A stretch of 64,000 bases of DNA from Marinobacterium jannaschii DSM 6295 (GCF_000620085.1 NZ_JHVJ01000006.1:186001-250000); one strand, 5' to 3'; counted from the first letter of the stretch, positions 1-8,827 are shown. Translations and numbers: made by a program. The notes: a model not told the origin generated them from the letters alone.

Positions 1-422
1 CCGAGGGCAAGATGATCATCCACTACACCAAGGTCACGGTGGATGGTTTTGGCGGTGAGTCTAACTGGCAGCAGGATCTCAACCTGCCGGTGGAGATCAG
101 CCCGCTGGTACGCCCCTATGGCCTCTGGAGCGGCAACCTGTTCCGCGGCATCGTCAAGCAAGATGGCAAGCCGGTGCCCTTCGCCGAGATCGAGGTAGAG
201 TGGCGTAACGATGGCAGCCTGACCGCTCCGGCCGATCCTTATGTCACCCAGGTAATCCTGGCCAATGCCAACGGGGAGTTCAGCTACGCCATGCCACGTG
301 CCGGCTGGTGGGGCTTTGCTGCGCTGGTCGAGGCTGAACAGCCGATGCTCAATCCGGCCGGAGAGGAAGTGCCGGTGGAGCTGGGCGGGCTGATCTGGGT
401 TCATACCCGCGATATGAAATAG
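1..422 (+). CDS. DUF4198 (CbiK/NikK-like) protein, 3' part
   Basis: The reading frame is already open at the left edge of the window, so only about the last 140 residues are visible. The tail has the DUF4198 pattern: a beta-strand-rich segment followed by the stretch NANGEFSYAMPRAGWWGF and a final GLIWVHTRDMK. DUF4198 proteins are periplasmic and often accompany energy-coupling-factor nickel/cobalt transporters (CbiK of CbiKLMQO sets). The cbiM gene starts 57 bases downstream in the same direction, which supports this role. The metal specificity cannot be told from the fragment. Confidence 0.75.
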   Translation, partial: EGKMIIHYTKVTVDGFGGESNWQQDLNLPVEISPLVRPYGLWSGNLFRGIVKQDGKPVPFAEIEVEWRNDGSLTAPADPYVTQVILANANGEFSYAMPRAGWWGFAALVEAEQPMLNPAGEEVPVELGGLIWVHTRDMK

Positions 423-479
423 CTCCGTACTGATAGCCCCGAACTAACCCGGAACACCCCAAAAGATCAGGAGAGAGCA

Positions 480-1100
480 ATGGCCCATATCCCAGACGGC
501 GTCCTCAGCGCCCCGGTACTGATCAGCGGCGCAGCCCTGACCATCGGCTTTACCGCCGTGGCCCTGAAGCGGCTGGACTACGACCGCATCCCCCAGGCGG
601 CGATGCTGGCGGCGGCCTTGTTTATCGCCTCACTGGTGACCATCCCGGTCGGGGTCAGCAGTGTGCATCTATTACTGAACGGCCTGATGGGACTGATGCT
701 GGGCTGGGTAGCGGTCCCGGCGATTCTGGTGGCCCTGACCCTGCAGGCGATGTTTTTCGGCTACGGCGGTCTGATCGTGCTGGGCGCCAACACCCTGAAT
801 ATGGCGCTACCGGCGCTACTCTGTGGCGCCATCCTGCTACCCTGGCTAAAGCGTAGCGGCCATAACCGCGGCTTTATGATCGGTGCCTGTGCCGGTGCCA
901 TCGGCGTCGTCGGTACCGCCCTGATGGTCGGTCTCTCCCTCGCCTTCAGCGGCGACGCGCTGATTCCGGCCGCCAAAGTGGTTGCCGCCACCTACCTGCC
1001 GCTGTTGCTGGTGGAAGCCGCCGTCACCGGCGCCATCGTCGGCTTCCTGCAGAAGGTTGCACCGCATATCCTCAACCAGCCGGTCCCACAGCATGCCTGA
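480..1100 (+). CDS. cbiM: Energy-coupling-factor nickel/cobalt transporter S component CbiM
   Basis: This 206-residue protein is almost entirely hydrophobic, with about six to seven membrane segments, and begins MAHIPDGVLS, the CbiM/NikM signature. In this family the N-terminal amine, the His next to it and a second His bind Ni2+ or Co2+. Here an Ala lies between Met1 and His3, so removal of Met1 would place His at position 2, and the second His is H63 in the SVHLLLNG stretch. A good ribosome binding site (AGGAGAGAG) precedes ATG 480. The gene overlaps the next by 8 bases. No ATPase (CbiO) or T component (CbiQ) follows. Nickel versus cobalt is undecided. Confidence 0.92.
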   Translation: MAHIPDGVLSAPVLISGAALTIGFTAVALKRLDYDRIPQAAMLAAALFIASLVTIPVGVSSVHLLLNGLMGLMLGWVAVPAILVALTLQAMFFGYGGLIVLGANTLNMALPALLCGAILLPWLKRSGHNRGFMIGACAGAIGVVGTALMVGLSLAFSGDALIPAAKVVAATYLPLLLVEAAVTGAIVGFLQKVAPHILNQPVPQHA

Positions 1101-1662
1101 GATCCGCCGCCTTTGCGGCGCTGCCCTGACAGCAGCGCTGCTGCTACTGAGTCCCGGCGCCCAGGCTCACCTGCTGAAGCTATTTGCCAGCGCCGAGAAC
1201 GGCCAGATCAGCGGCTACGTCTATTTCAGCGGCGGTGCCAAGGTGCAGCAGGCAGCAGTCAATATCAGCGATAGCAGCGGCGCGCTGCTCGGTGAGCTGA
1301 AAACCGATCCTCAGGGAGCCTTCAGCTACCGCAGCCAGAAGCCGGTCGATCACCTGATCAGCGCCAGCACCCTGGATGGCCATGCCGCCACCTGGACCAT
1401 CAGCGCCGCCGAACTGGGCGGCCAGGCAATATCCGCTAACCCGGCGAACAGCGCCGCAGCGGCCACTGCCAGCCGGGATAATCTCGACCAGCGTATCGAA
1501 GCCGCCGTTGCCCGTCAGGTGCGCCCCCTGCGCGAAGCGATCGAACGGCAGCAGGAGAAGGCCCGGCTGCAGGATATCTTTGGCGCCCTCGGTTATATCG
1601 CCGGCCTCGCGGGCCTGGCCCTCTGGTGGCGCAGCCGCCAGCCAGCAACCAAGCAGGACTGA
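1093..1662 (+). CDS. CbiL/NikL-like periplasmic accessory protein of the metal transporter
   Basis: The 189-residue product starts at ATG 1093, inside the last codons of cbiM, which implies translational coupling. It has a signal peptide (about residues 1-23, ending AQAH), a beta-sandwich resembling the carboxypeptidase regulatory-like domain (about 30-110), an Ala-rich linker, a charged probable coiled coil (about 133-160, RQVRPLREAIERQQEK) and one C-terminal membrane span ending in a basic tail. This is the architecture of CbiL in CbiKLMQO nickel transporters. The function is inferred from architecture and from the position next to cbiM. Confidence 0.7.
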   Translation: MPEIRRLCGAALTAALLLLSPGAQAHLLKLFASAENGQISGYVYFSGGAKVQQAAVNISDSSGALLGELKTDPQGAFSYRSQKPVDHLISASTLDGHAATWTISAAELGGQAISANPANSAAAATASRDNLDQRIEAAVARQVRPLREAIERQQEKARLQDIFGALGYIAGLAGLALWWRSRQPATKQD

Positions 1663-1742
1663 CAGCACCCGCCGCACAGCTGCAGCCAACGGGCGCTTAG
1701 GGCATACTGGAAGCTCCTCTACGCCAGATATGTCAGCCAACG

Positions 1743-3122
1743 ATGGACCCGTTAAAGCAGCTAATCTCCGATGACCCCAGCCACAGCCACCTGATGGAGC
1801 TGCTCGCCAGCCTCTGCCAGGGCGCTATCGCCGTCGATCAGGACGCCAATATTGTCTGGCTCAGCGATGCCTACCGCGAGCTGATGGGGCTGGATGCCAA
1901 CCAGCCGGTAGTGGGCGAACCCGTCACCTCGATACTGCCCACCAGCTATATGCCCCGGGTGGTGAAAAGCGGCAAACCCACCTTCGTCGACCTGATGCAG
2001 ATTAACGGCCGCTGGTGCGTCGTCACCCGGCTGCCACTGCGCAACGCCGACAACGAGATTCTCGGCGCTGTTGGCTTCGTCTTCTACGACGATCTCGACA
2101 GCATCCAGCCACTGTTTGATAAGTTCGCCCGCCTGCGGCGCAAGTTCGAGCATGAGAAACTGCTGCGCCCGTCGAAGTACGCCCTGGCCGACCTGATCGG
2201 TGAATCGGAGCAGATGCGCCAGCTACGCCGCCAGGCCGAGCGCGCCGCCCAGCTCGACACGACGATCCTGCTACTGGGCGAGACCGGCACCGGCAAAGAG
2301 CTGTTAGCACAGGGCATTCACCAGGCCTCGCCGCGCCGCCAGGGGCCTTTCGTCGGCATCAATATGGCCGCACTACCGGAATCACTGGTCGAAGCCGAAC
2401 TGTTCGGCACCGCGCCCGGCGCCTATACCGGGGCCGGACAGCGCGGGCGCACCGGCAAGGTCCAGCTGGCCGACGGCGGCACCCTGTTTCTTGATGAGAT
2501 CGCCGAGATGCCGCTGGCGATGCAGGCCAAGCTGCTACGGGTATTGCAGGAACGCGAAGTCGAAGCCCTGGGCTCCAACCGGCTGGAAAAAGTCGATGTC
2601 CGGGTGATCGCCGCCACCGCCAAGGATATGCGCCAGCTGGTGGACAAGGGCGAGTTCCGCGCCGATCTTTACTACCGCCTTAATGTACTGCCGATCACCC
2701 TGCCACCGCTGCGTCAGCGCAGCAGCGATATCCCGCAGCTGAGCGAACATATACTGCGGCAGATCCAGCATGAGACCCAGCTGCCACCGCTGGTGCTGTC
2801 CGCGTCCGCGCTGCAGTGGTTGCAGCAATACGCCTGGCCGGGCAATGTGCGCGAGCTGCGCAACCGGCTGGAGCGCGCCTGCGTGATGGCCGAGGGTGAA
2901 CAGATCGAAGCGGCCGACCTGGGCGCCCAGGATGATCTGCCGACACCGCTACCGGAACAAAACAGCCGTCCGGCCAGTCTTAAGAACCGCCAGCAAAAGG
3001 CCAGCTGTGAAGCGATCTTCGAGGCGATCGATGCCTGTCACGGCAATAAAACCCTGGCCGCCAAGCAGCTCGGGATCGGCCGCGCTACCCTGTATGAACA
3101 GCTGAAGAAGTGCCAGAACTAA
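1743..3122 (+). CDS. PAS-domain sigma-54-dependent transcriptional activator
   Basis: The 459-residue protein has an N-terminal PAS domain (about residues 20-125), a sigma-54 AAA+ domain with Walker A GETGTGKE (near 179) and Walker [10 protein letters not shown] (near 245), and a C-terminal Fis-type helix-turn-helix (about 433-455, NKTLAAKQLGIGRATLYEQL). The sigma-54 contact loop reads GAYTGA instead of GAFTGA, a Phe-to-Tyr change known in some working activators. It lacks a receiver domain, so it probably senses a ligand through PAS, like PrpR- or RocR-type regulators. The target genes are unknown. The -24/-12 promoters at 17549, 18804 and 30129 are candidate targets, but nothing in the sequence ties them to this protein. 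Confidence 0.88.
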   Translation: MDPLKQLISDDPSHSHLMELLASLCQGAIAVDQDANIVWLSDAYRELMGLDANQPVVGEPVTSILPTSYMPRVVKSGKPTFVDLMQINGRWCVVTRLPLRNADNEILGAVGFVFYDDLDSIQPLFDKFARLRRKFEHEKLLRPSKYALADLIGESEQMRQLRRQAERAAQLDTTILLLGETGTGKELLAQGIHQASPRRQGPFVGINMAALPESLVEAELFGTAPGAYTGAGQRGRTGKVQLADGGTLFLDEIAEMPLAMQAKLLRVLQEREVEALGSNRLEKVDVRVIAATAKDMRQLVDKGEFRADLYYRLNVLPITLPPLRQRSSDIPQLSEHILRQIQHETQLPPLVLSASALQWLQQYAWPGNVRELRNRLERACVMAEGEQIEAADLGAQDDLPTPLPEQNSRPASLKNRQQKASCEAIFEAIDACHGNKTLAAKQLGIGRATLYEQLKKCQN

Positions 3123-3141
3123 CCCGATACCGGACAATGTG

Positions 3142-3771
3142 ATGCCCGATATGCCACAACAGCCCGACAGCCCCTCAACCGATCCGTCCGGCAACCTGAA
3201 CGACAATGAATTTCTCGCCGGACTGCGCAGCCAGATGCTGAAATTCGCCCTGCTGCAGCTGGGCGATCAGCACGAGGCCGAGGACGCCGTACAGGAAGCC
3301 CTGGCTGGGGCACTGAAAAATGCCGACGCCTTTGCCCGCCGCGCCGCCCTCAAGACCTGGGTGTTCGCTATCCTCAAGCATAAGATCGCCGACAGCCTGC
3401 GCCAGAAACAGAAATTCGCCAATGTCTCACCGCTTTTAAGGGATGACCAGGACGAGGCCGCCGAAGATGCCCTGCGCTTTGACGACAAGGGTCGCTGGCA
3501 CCGCAGCGAACGCCCGAACCGCTGGCAACAGCCGGAGCAAACCGTCGAGGACAGCCACTTCTGGCGCACCTTCGATGCCTGCCTCAACGGCCTGCCGGAA
3601 AAGCAGGCCCGACTGTTTATGATGCGCGAGTTTATCGAGCTGAGCAGTAACGAGATCTGCCACAACGAAGCAATCAGCCAGTCCAACCTGCATGTGATTC
3701 TCTACCGCGCCCGGCTGCGGCTGCGCGACTGCCTCGACAGTCGCTGGTTTAACAAGGAGCCAGCCTCATGA
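3142..3771 (+). CDS. ECF-type RNA polymerase sigma factor
   Basis: About 209 residues with sigma-70 region 2 (LKFALLQLGDQHEAEDAVQEALAGAL... KTWVFAILKHKIADSLR) and region 4 (FMMREFIELSSNEICHNEAISQSNLHVILYRARLRLRDCL), and no region 1 or 3, as in ECF factors. A GTG at 3139 precedes ATG 3142 and ATG 3151, so the exact start is open. The stop overlaps the start of a zinc-binding anti-sigma-like gene (ATGA), and the arsS operon follows. A shared bipartite promoter motif upstream of arsS and of the gene at 14069 is the proposed target. Recognition of that motif by this factor is inference. Confidence 0.9.
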   Translation: MPDMPQQPDSPSTDPSGNLNDNEFLAGLRSQMLKFALLQLGDQHEAEDAVQEALAGALKNADAFARRAALKTWVFAILKHKIADSLRQKQKFANVSPLLRDDQDEAAEDALRFDDKGRWHRSERPNRWQQPEQTVEDSHFWRTFDACLNGLPEKQARLFMMREFIELSSNEICHNEAISQSNLHVILYRARLRLRDCLDSRWFNKEPAS

Positions 3772-3965
3772 TGAACTGTAAACAGGCCACCCGGATGCTG
3801 TCGGATGCTCAAGAAAGGCCCCTGACACTGAAAGAGCGCAGCACGCTGAAACTGCATCTGATGATGTGTTCCGGCTGCCGTAACTTCGGCGACCAGATGC
3901 AGAGCCTGCGTGGCTTTGCCCGCGATTACAGCCACAAACCCGGCGACGGCGATCCATCCGAGTGA
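3768..3965 (+). CDS. zf-HC2/ZAS small anti-sigma factor
   Basis: This 65-residue soluble protein has the zinc anti-sigma arrangement: Cys4, then His30-x3-Cys34-x2-Cys37 (LHLMMCSGC). Its start overlaps the stop of the ECF sigma gene, the normal genetic linkage of a sigma/anti-sigma pair. There is no membrane segment, so it would act in the cytoplasm, and the thiol/zinc ligands could respond directly to oxidants, metals or trivalent arsenic. The signal is not known; that idea rests on the residues and on the neighbouring arsenosugar genes. Confidence 0.82.
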   Translation: MMNCKQATRMLSDAQERPLTLKERSTLKLHLMMCSGCRNFGDQMQSLRGFARDYSHKPGDGDPSE

Positions 3966-4005
3966 GTGACCGCTCATAAATTTTCAGTTTTCTTTCACCC
4001 GGCAG

Positions 4006-4034
4006 TGTAAGAATTCCCCCATTGCGCCGACTAA
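4006..4034 (+). promoter_or_regulatory. Candidate ECF sigma promoter upstream of arsS
   Basis: The motif TGTAAG (4006-4011), a 16-base spacer and CGACTAA (4028-4034) recurs with identical spacing at 13944-13972. It sits 54 bases before the arsS start codon and just after the ECF sigma/anti-sigma genes. No good sigma-70 -35/-10 pair was seen here. Assignment to the adjacent ECF factor is inference. Confidence 0.6.
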
Positions 4035-4088
4035 TGACAAAACGGATCGCAAGACAGCGCTGTCCGCCATCGAATTCAGGAGTACTTG

Positions 4089-5042
4089 ATGTTAGCCACC
4101 CTACCACTGCTGGAAGTCAGCGATTTCCCGTCGATCCGCCGCGAGAAAACCTCAACGCTGCAGGTAAACCTGGGCTACCGCTGTAACCTCAGCTGCCTGC
4201 ACTGCCATGTAGCGGCCGGACCTAACCGCACCGAGATGATGCTGGCGGAACATATCGACCTGGTGATCGACGTACTGAAAGCCCGCAATATCGGCACCCT
4301 CGACCTGACCGGTGGCGCACCAGAGCTGCATGAAAACTTCCGCGAGCTGGTGACTAAAGCCCGCGCCCTGGGCGTGACAGTGATCGACCGCTGTAACCTG
4401 ACGATCCTGTTTGAGCCGGGTCAGGAGACCCTGGCCGAGTTCCTGGCCGAGCAGGAAGTGGAAATTGTCGCCTCCCTGCCCTGCTACTCACTGGAAAACG
4501 TCGACAAGCAACGCGGCAAGGGCACCTTCGATGCCAGCATCGAAGGGCTGAAGAAACTTAATTCGCTGGGTTACGGCATGCCGGGCAGCGCGCTGAAACT
4601 CAATCTGGTCTACAACCCCCAGGGGCCGAGCCTGCCACCCAACCAGGTAGCGCTGGAAGCGGACTATAAGCGCGAGCTGAAGCAGCACTTCGATATCGAG
4701 TTCAACCAGTTGTTCGCCCTGGCCAATATGCCGATCCAGCGTTTCGGCTCAATGCTGATTTCCAAGGGCCAGTTCGACGGCTATATGGATCTGCTCAAGG
4801 CCAACTACGATGAGGCTAACCTGGCGGGGCTGATGTGCCGCTCGCTGATCAGCGTCGACTGGCAGGGCAACCTCTATGACTGTGACTTCAACCAGCAGCT
4901 GAACGTCGCCCTGGCCAACGAGAAACCCTCCCACCTGCGAGATCTGCTGACGAAAGACCTGGATGGCAAGCCTGTCTATGTCGCCGATCACTGTTACGGC
5001 TGCACCGCCGGACAGGGCAGCAGCTGCGGCGGCGCACTTTAA
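4089..5042 (+). CDS. arsS: Arsenosugar biosynthesis radical SAM protein ArsS
   Basis: The 317-residue protein carries the radical SAM cluster motif CNLSCLHC (Cys32, 36, 39), the DLTGGAPEL segment, and the C-terminal DUF3641 Cys-rich end (CYGCTAGQGSSCGGAL) typical of ArsS. Characterised family members join a 5'-deoxyadenosyl group to dimethylated arsenic, the first committed arsenosugar step. ATG 4089 is preferred over TTG 4086 because AGGAG at 4078-4082 is well spaced from it. It is the first gene of an operon with the oxidoreductase fusion, DUF547 and two glycosyltransferases. Some ArsS proteins are selenoproteins, but no in-frame TGA is present here. ArsM, which supplies the methylated substrate, is not in the window. 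Confidence 0.93.
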   Translation: MLATLPLLEVSDFPSIRREKTSTLQVNLGYRCNLSCLHCHVAAGPNRTEMMLAEHIDLVIDVLKARNIGTLDLTGGAPELHENFRELVTKARALGVTVIDRCNLTILFEPGQETLAEFLAEQEVEIVASLPCYSLENVDKQRGKGTFDASIEGLKKLNSLGYGMPGSALKLNLVYNPQGPSLPPNQVALEADYKRELKQHFDIEFNQLFALANMPIQRFGSMLISKGQFDGYMDLLKANYDEANLAGLMCRSLISVDWQGNLYDCDFNQQLNVALANEKPSHLRDLLTKDLDGKPVYVADHCYGCTAGQGSSCGGAL

Positions 5043-5060
5043 CCGAAAGGGAGTTCAGTG

Positions 5061-7307
5061 ATGAAAAAGATCTTACTGCTGGTGATCGGCCTACTGGTCG
5101 CCGCCTTCTTCGCCTTCGACCTGCAACAGCTGCTGACCCTTGAGGGCCTGAAAAACGGTCTGAGTCAGTTCGAGCAGTGGCGTGACAGTGAACCGCTGCT
5201 GGTGGGTGGCGGCTTCTTCGCCCTCTATGTCGCGGTCACCGCCCTCTCCCTGCCGGGCGCGGCGGTGATGACCCTAGCGGCCGGGGCATTGTTCGGCCTC
5301 TGGTGGGGCCTGCTGATCGTCTCTTTCGCCTCCAGCCTCGGTGCCCTGCTGGCATTCCTGGTTTCCCGTTACCTGCTGCGTGATACGGTGCAGGCCCGCT
5401 TCGGCAGCCGCCTGCAGGCGATCAATGACGGCGTCGCCCGCGACGGTGCTTTCTACCTCTTTACCCTGCGCCTGGTACCGGTGTTCCCGTTCTTCCTGAT
5501 CAACCTGCTGATGGGCCTGACGCCAATCCGCGCCGTCACCTACTACTGGGTCAGCCAGCTGGGGATGCTGGCCGGCACCCTGGTGTTTGTGAATGCCGGG
5601 ACCCAACTGGCACAGCTGGAGAGCCTGTCGGGCATACTGTCGCCCGCCCTGCTGATCTCCTTCGCCCTGCTCGGCCTGTTCCCGTTGCTTGCCAAGGGGG
5701 TGCTGGGCATGGTGCAGAAACGCCGGGTTTACGCCAAGTGGCAGAAACCGGAGCAGTTTGACCGTAACCTGATCGTCATCGGCGGCGGTGCCGGTGGCCT
5801 GGTCAGTGCCTATATCGCAGCAGCGGTAAAGGCCAAGGTTACCCTGGTAGAGGCCCACAAGATGGGCGGCGACTGCCTTAACTACGGCTGCGTGCCGAGC
5901 AAGGCGCTGATCCGCTCCGCCAAGCTGGCCCACCAGATGCGCCATGCCGAGCACTACGGCCTGGAGAACACCCAACCCAACTTTTCCTTCCAAAGAGTGA
6001 TGGCACGGGTGCACGAGGTGATCGCTGCGATCGAACCCCATGACAGTGTCGAGCGCTACACCAACTTAGGGGTCGAGGTGCTGGAAGGCTATGCCAGCCT
6101 GATCGATCCCTGGACGGTGGAGATCAAATACCCGGACGGCCGCAGCCAGCGCCTGACCAGCCGCAGCATCGTCATCGCCACCGGTGCCCGGCCGCTGGTA
6201 CCGGATCTGCCGGGGCTGGAACAGAGCGGCTACCTCACCAGCGATACCCTCTGGCAGACCCTGGCCGAGCGTGATCAGGCGCCGAAACGCCTGCTGGTGC
6301 TGGGCGGCGGCCCAATCGGCTGTGAACTGGCCCAGAGCTTTGCCCGCCTCGGCTCCGAGGTGACACTGGTGGAGGGCGCCGATCGCCTGCTGGTACGTGA
6401 GGACAACGATGTCTCCGAACTGGCGCAGCAATCCCTGGCCGATGACGGAGTGAAGATCCTGACCGCACATATGGCGCGTCGGGTGGAATCGGAAGGCGAC
6501 AAAGGCAAGCGCCTGATCCTCGATCATAACGGCAGCGAAGTGGCGGTGGAATTTGATGACCTGCTGGTCGCGGTCGGCCGCCAGCCACGACTGGAAGGTT
6601 TCGGCCTCGACCGCCTCGGCATCCCGACCCATCGCACCGTCACCACCAACGCCTACCTGGAGACCCTCTACCCCAATATCTTCGCCGTCGGCGATGTGGC
6701 CGGGCCTTTCCAGTTCACCCATACCGCCGCGCACCAGGCCTGGTATGCCGCCGTGAACGCGCTGTTTGGCGATTTTAAGAAGTTCAAGGCAGATTACCGG
6801 GTGATCCCCTGGACCACCTTTATCGATCCGGAAGTGGCCCGGGTCGGCCTCAGCGAACAGGATGCACTGGATAAGGGGATCAAAGTGGAAGTCACCCGCT
6901 ACGGCCTGGATGACCTGGACCGCGCCATCGCCGACGGCAGCGCCCACGGCTTTGTAAAGGTACTGACCGCCCCGGGCAGCGACCGCATACTCGGCGTCAC
7001 TATCGTCGGCCAGCATGCCGGTGACCTGCTGGCGGAGTTTGTGTTGGCGATGAAACACGGCCTGGGGCTGAACAAGATCCTCGGCACCATCCACGCCTAT
7101 CCGACCTGGGCCGAAGCCAACAAATATGCCGCTGGCGAATGGAAGCGCGCCCATGCACCGCAGCTGATCCTGCGCTGGCTGGGACGTTATCACGACTGGC
7201 GTCGCGGCAAGCGTGGCAAAACCTCCGACACGCCAACCAAAGGAGAGAAGCATGCTGAGAATAGTGACGATCTGCCTGCTGCTGATCAGCCAGAACGTAT
7301 CAGCTGA
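5061..7307 (+). CDS. TVP38/TMEM64 membrane domain fused to mercuric-reductase-like flavoprotein
   Basis: A 748-residue fusion. About residues 1-215 form a TVP38/DedA-like (SNARE-associated) membrane domain with several spans and the motif FPFFLINLLMG. About 235-700 form a class I pyridine nucleotide-disulfide oxidoreductase: FAD-binding GGGAGGLVSA, redox pair C-LNYG-C (near 271 and 276), NAD(P)-binding GGGPIGCELAQSF, and the dimerisation domain ending with HAYPTWAEA. It resembles mercuric reductase without the N-terminal HMA domain and without the C-terminal vicinal Cys pair, so Hg reduction is unlikely. ATG 5061 is chosen over GTG 5058. The 3' end overlaps the next gene by 56 bases. Its role in arsenosugar metabolism is unknown; membrane-tethered redox handling of a thiol- or arsenic-bearing substrate is a guess. 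Confidence 0.9.
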   Translation: MKKILLLVIGLLVAAFFAFDLQQLLTLEGLKNGLSQFEQWRDSEPLLVGGGFFALYVAVTALSLPGAAVMTLAAGALFGLWWGLLIVSFASSLGALLAFLVSRYLLRDTVQARFGSRLQAINDGVARDGAFYLFTLRLVPVFPFFLINLLMGLTPIRAVTYYWVSQLGMLAGTLVFVNAGTQLAQLESLSGILSPALLISFALLGLFPLLAKGVLGMVQKRRVYAKWQKPEQFDRNLIVIGGGAGGLVSAYIAAAVKAKVTLVEAHKMGGDCLNYGCVPSKALIRSAKLAHQMRHAEHYGLENTQPNFSFQRVMARVHEVIAAIEPHDSVERYTNLGVEVLEGYASLIDPWTVEIKYPDGRSQRLTSRSIVIATGARPLVPDLPGLEQSGYLTSDTLWQTLAERDQAPKRLLVLGGGPIGCELAQSFARLGSEVTLVEGADRLLVREDNDVSELAQQSLADDGVKILTAHMARRVESEGDKGKRLILDHNGSEVAVEFDDLLVAVGRQPRLEGFGLDRLGIPTHRTVTTNAYLETLYPNIFAVGDVAGPFQFTHTAAHQAWYAAVNALFGDFKKFKADYRVIPWTTFIDPEVARVGLSEQDALDKGIKVEVTRYGLDDLDRAIADGSAHGFVKVLTAPGSDRILGVTIVGQHAGDLLAEFVLAMKHGLGLNKILGTIHAYPTWAEANKYAAGEWKRAHAPQLILRWLGRYHDWRRGKRGKTSDTPTKGEKHAENSDDLPAADQPERIS

Positions 7308-8046
7308 CACCTTCGATCACAGCCGCCTGGACCGCCTGCTGCAACAGCATGTTGTGATGCAGGGCCAGGGCGAAGCCAGCGCGGTGGACTATGCCGCGCT
7401 GGCAGCTAAACCTGGTGACCTGGAAAGCTACCTTCAGGCATTATCGGCTGTGGATAAGTCAGAGTTTGAGCAGTGGGCCGAGAGCGAACAACTGGCGTTC
7501 CTGATTAACGCCTACAACGCTTTTACCCTGCAGCTGATCCTGACCAAATATCCGGATCTGGACTCGATCAAGGATCTCGGCAGCCTGTTCCGCTCTCCCT
7601 GGAAGAAGGCCTTTGTGCCACTGCTGGGCGAACAGCGCTCGCTGGATGATATCGAGCATGGCCTGATTCGCGGCTCCGGCCGCTATGCAGAGCCGCGTAT
7701 CCACTTCGCGGTGAACTGCGCCAGTATCGGCTGCCCGGCATTGCTTAACAGAGCCTATCAAGGCGACCAGCTGGAACAGCAACTTGAACGGCAGACCCGC
7801 GCCTTTCTGAGCGATCGCAGCCGTAACCGTATCGAGGGGGGCGAGCTGCAGCTGTCGCCGATCTTCAAATGGTATCGCGAAGACTTTGAACAGGGCTGGC
7901 GCGGTAGCGACAACCTGAGCCAGTTCCTGCTGCGCTATGCCGATCCGCTGGGCCTTAACGCCGCCCAGCGTCAGCAACTGCAACAGCAGGATCTGGAGAT
8001 CGATTTCACCGACTATAACTGGTTACTCAACGATGTCCGTAGCTGA
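7252..8046 (+). CDS. DUF547 domain-containing exported protein
   Basis: The chosen start, ATG 7252, follows AAAGGAGAG and yields a signal peptide (about 1-18, ending NVSA). The 264-residue product then carries the DUF547 fold, with the markers AFLINAYNAFTLQLIL, IEHGLIR, HFAVNCASIGCPALLN and FKWYREDF. The conserved Cys pair in NCASIGCP is present. DUF547 has no settled biochemical role. The gene overlaps both neighbours, so it belongs to the arsS operon, and DUF547 proteins recur in arsenosugar-type clusters (general knowledge, not checked here). Confidence 0.88.
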   Translation: MLRIVTICLLLISQNVSADTFDHSRLDRLLQQHVVMQGQGEASAVDYAALAAKPGDLESYLQALSAVDKSEFEQWAESEQLAFLINAYNAFTLQLILTKYPDLDSIKDLGSLFRSPWKKAFVPLLGEQRSLDDIEHGLIRGSGRYAEPRIHFAVNCASIGCPALLNRAYQGDQLEQQLERQTRAFLSDRSRNRIEGGELQLSPIFKWYREDFEQGWRGSDNLSQFLLRYADPLGLNAAQRQQLQQQDLEIDFTDYNWLLNDVRS

Positions 8047-8761
8047 TCCTGTTCCAGCCCCCTCAGCCACAGCGCGACTGCAGTCGATACCACGGCTTTC
8101 AATCATCGTTCCCATGATCAACGAGCGCGAAGCCCTGCCCGCCCTGCTTGATCACCTGCGTCACTGGCAACAGCGCGGTGCCGAGGTGCTGCTGGTGGAT
8201 GGCGGCAGCGACGATGGCAGCGACCGCCTCGCCCAGGCGATGGGCTTTGAGGTTATCCACAGCGAACGCGGCCGCGCCAACCAGATGAATAGCGGGGCCG
8301 CAGCAGCCAGGGGCGAAGTACTGTTGTTCCTGCATGCCGATACCCGGCTGCCCGAGGAGGCCGACCGTCTGTTGTTGGCCGCCATCGACAACGGCCGCGA
8401 CTGGGGCCGCTTCGATGTGCGTATTATCGGCAACTCGATAATGCTGCCGCTGGTGGCGCGGCTGATGAACCTGCGCTCGCGTCTCAGCGCTATCGCCACC
8501 GGCGACCAGGGGATCTTTATCCGCCGCGAGACATTTCAGCAGCTCGGTGGTTTTCCACAACAGCGACTGATGGAAGATATCGAACTCTCCGCTCGGCTAA
8601 AAAAGATCAGTCACCCCGCCTGCCTGAAGCAGAAAGTAGCCACCTCCGGGCGGCGCTGGGACCAGAACGGTGCCCTGAAAACCATCCTGCTGATGTGGCG
8701 GCTACGCTGGGCCTACTGGCGCGGCAGCCACCCCGACCGGCTGGCCGAGCTCTATCGGTAA
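8033..8761 (+). CDS. TIGR04283-family arsenosugar biosynthesis glycosyltransferase
   Basis: Family 2 glycosyltransferase of 242 residues: LSIIVPMINEREALPALLDHL at the N-terminus, a nucleotide-sugar site LLVDGGSDDGS, a DxD-type metal motif LFLHADTRLP, and a GDQGIFIRR acceptor segment. The C-terminal RRWDQNGALKTILLMWRLRWAYWRG resembles the membrane-associated tail of TIGR04283 proteins. ATG 8033 overlaps the end of the DUF547 gene by 14 bases; a later ATG at 8114 would lose the first strand of the fold. It presumably adds a sugar unit in arsenosugar assembly. The sugar donor cannot be told. Confidence 0.9.
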   Translation: MSVADPVPAPSATARLQSIPRLSIIVPMINEREALPALLDHLRHWQQRGAEVLLVDGGSDDGSDRLAQAMGFEVIHSERGRANQMNSGAAAARGEVLLFLHADTRLPEEADRLLLAAIDNGRDWGRFDVRIIGNSIMLPLVARLMNLRSRLSAIATGDQGIFIRRETFQQLGGFPQQRLMEDIELSARLKKISHPACLKQKVATSGRRWDQNGALKTILLMWRLRWAYWRGSHPDRLAELYR

Positions 8762-8827
8762 GAGCCAGCTGGAAGCCTTCAGCCACAAGCGATAAGAAAG
8801 AGCGACAAGCGCCCTGCAGAGAAAGCC

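Noticed and set aside
4986-5042. ArsS as a selenoprotein
   Set aside because: The C-terminal Cys-rich end has ordinary Cys codons and no in-frame TGA followed by a SECIS-like hairpin.
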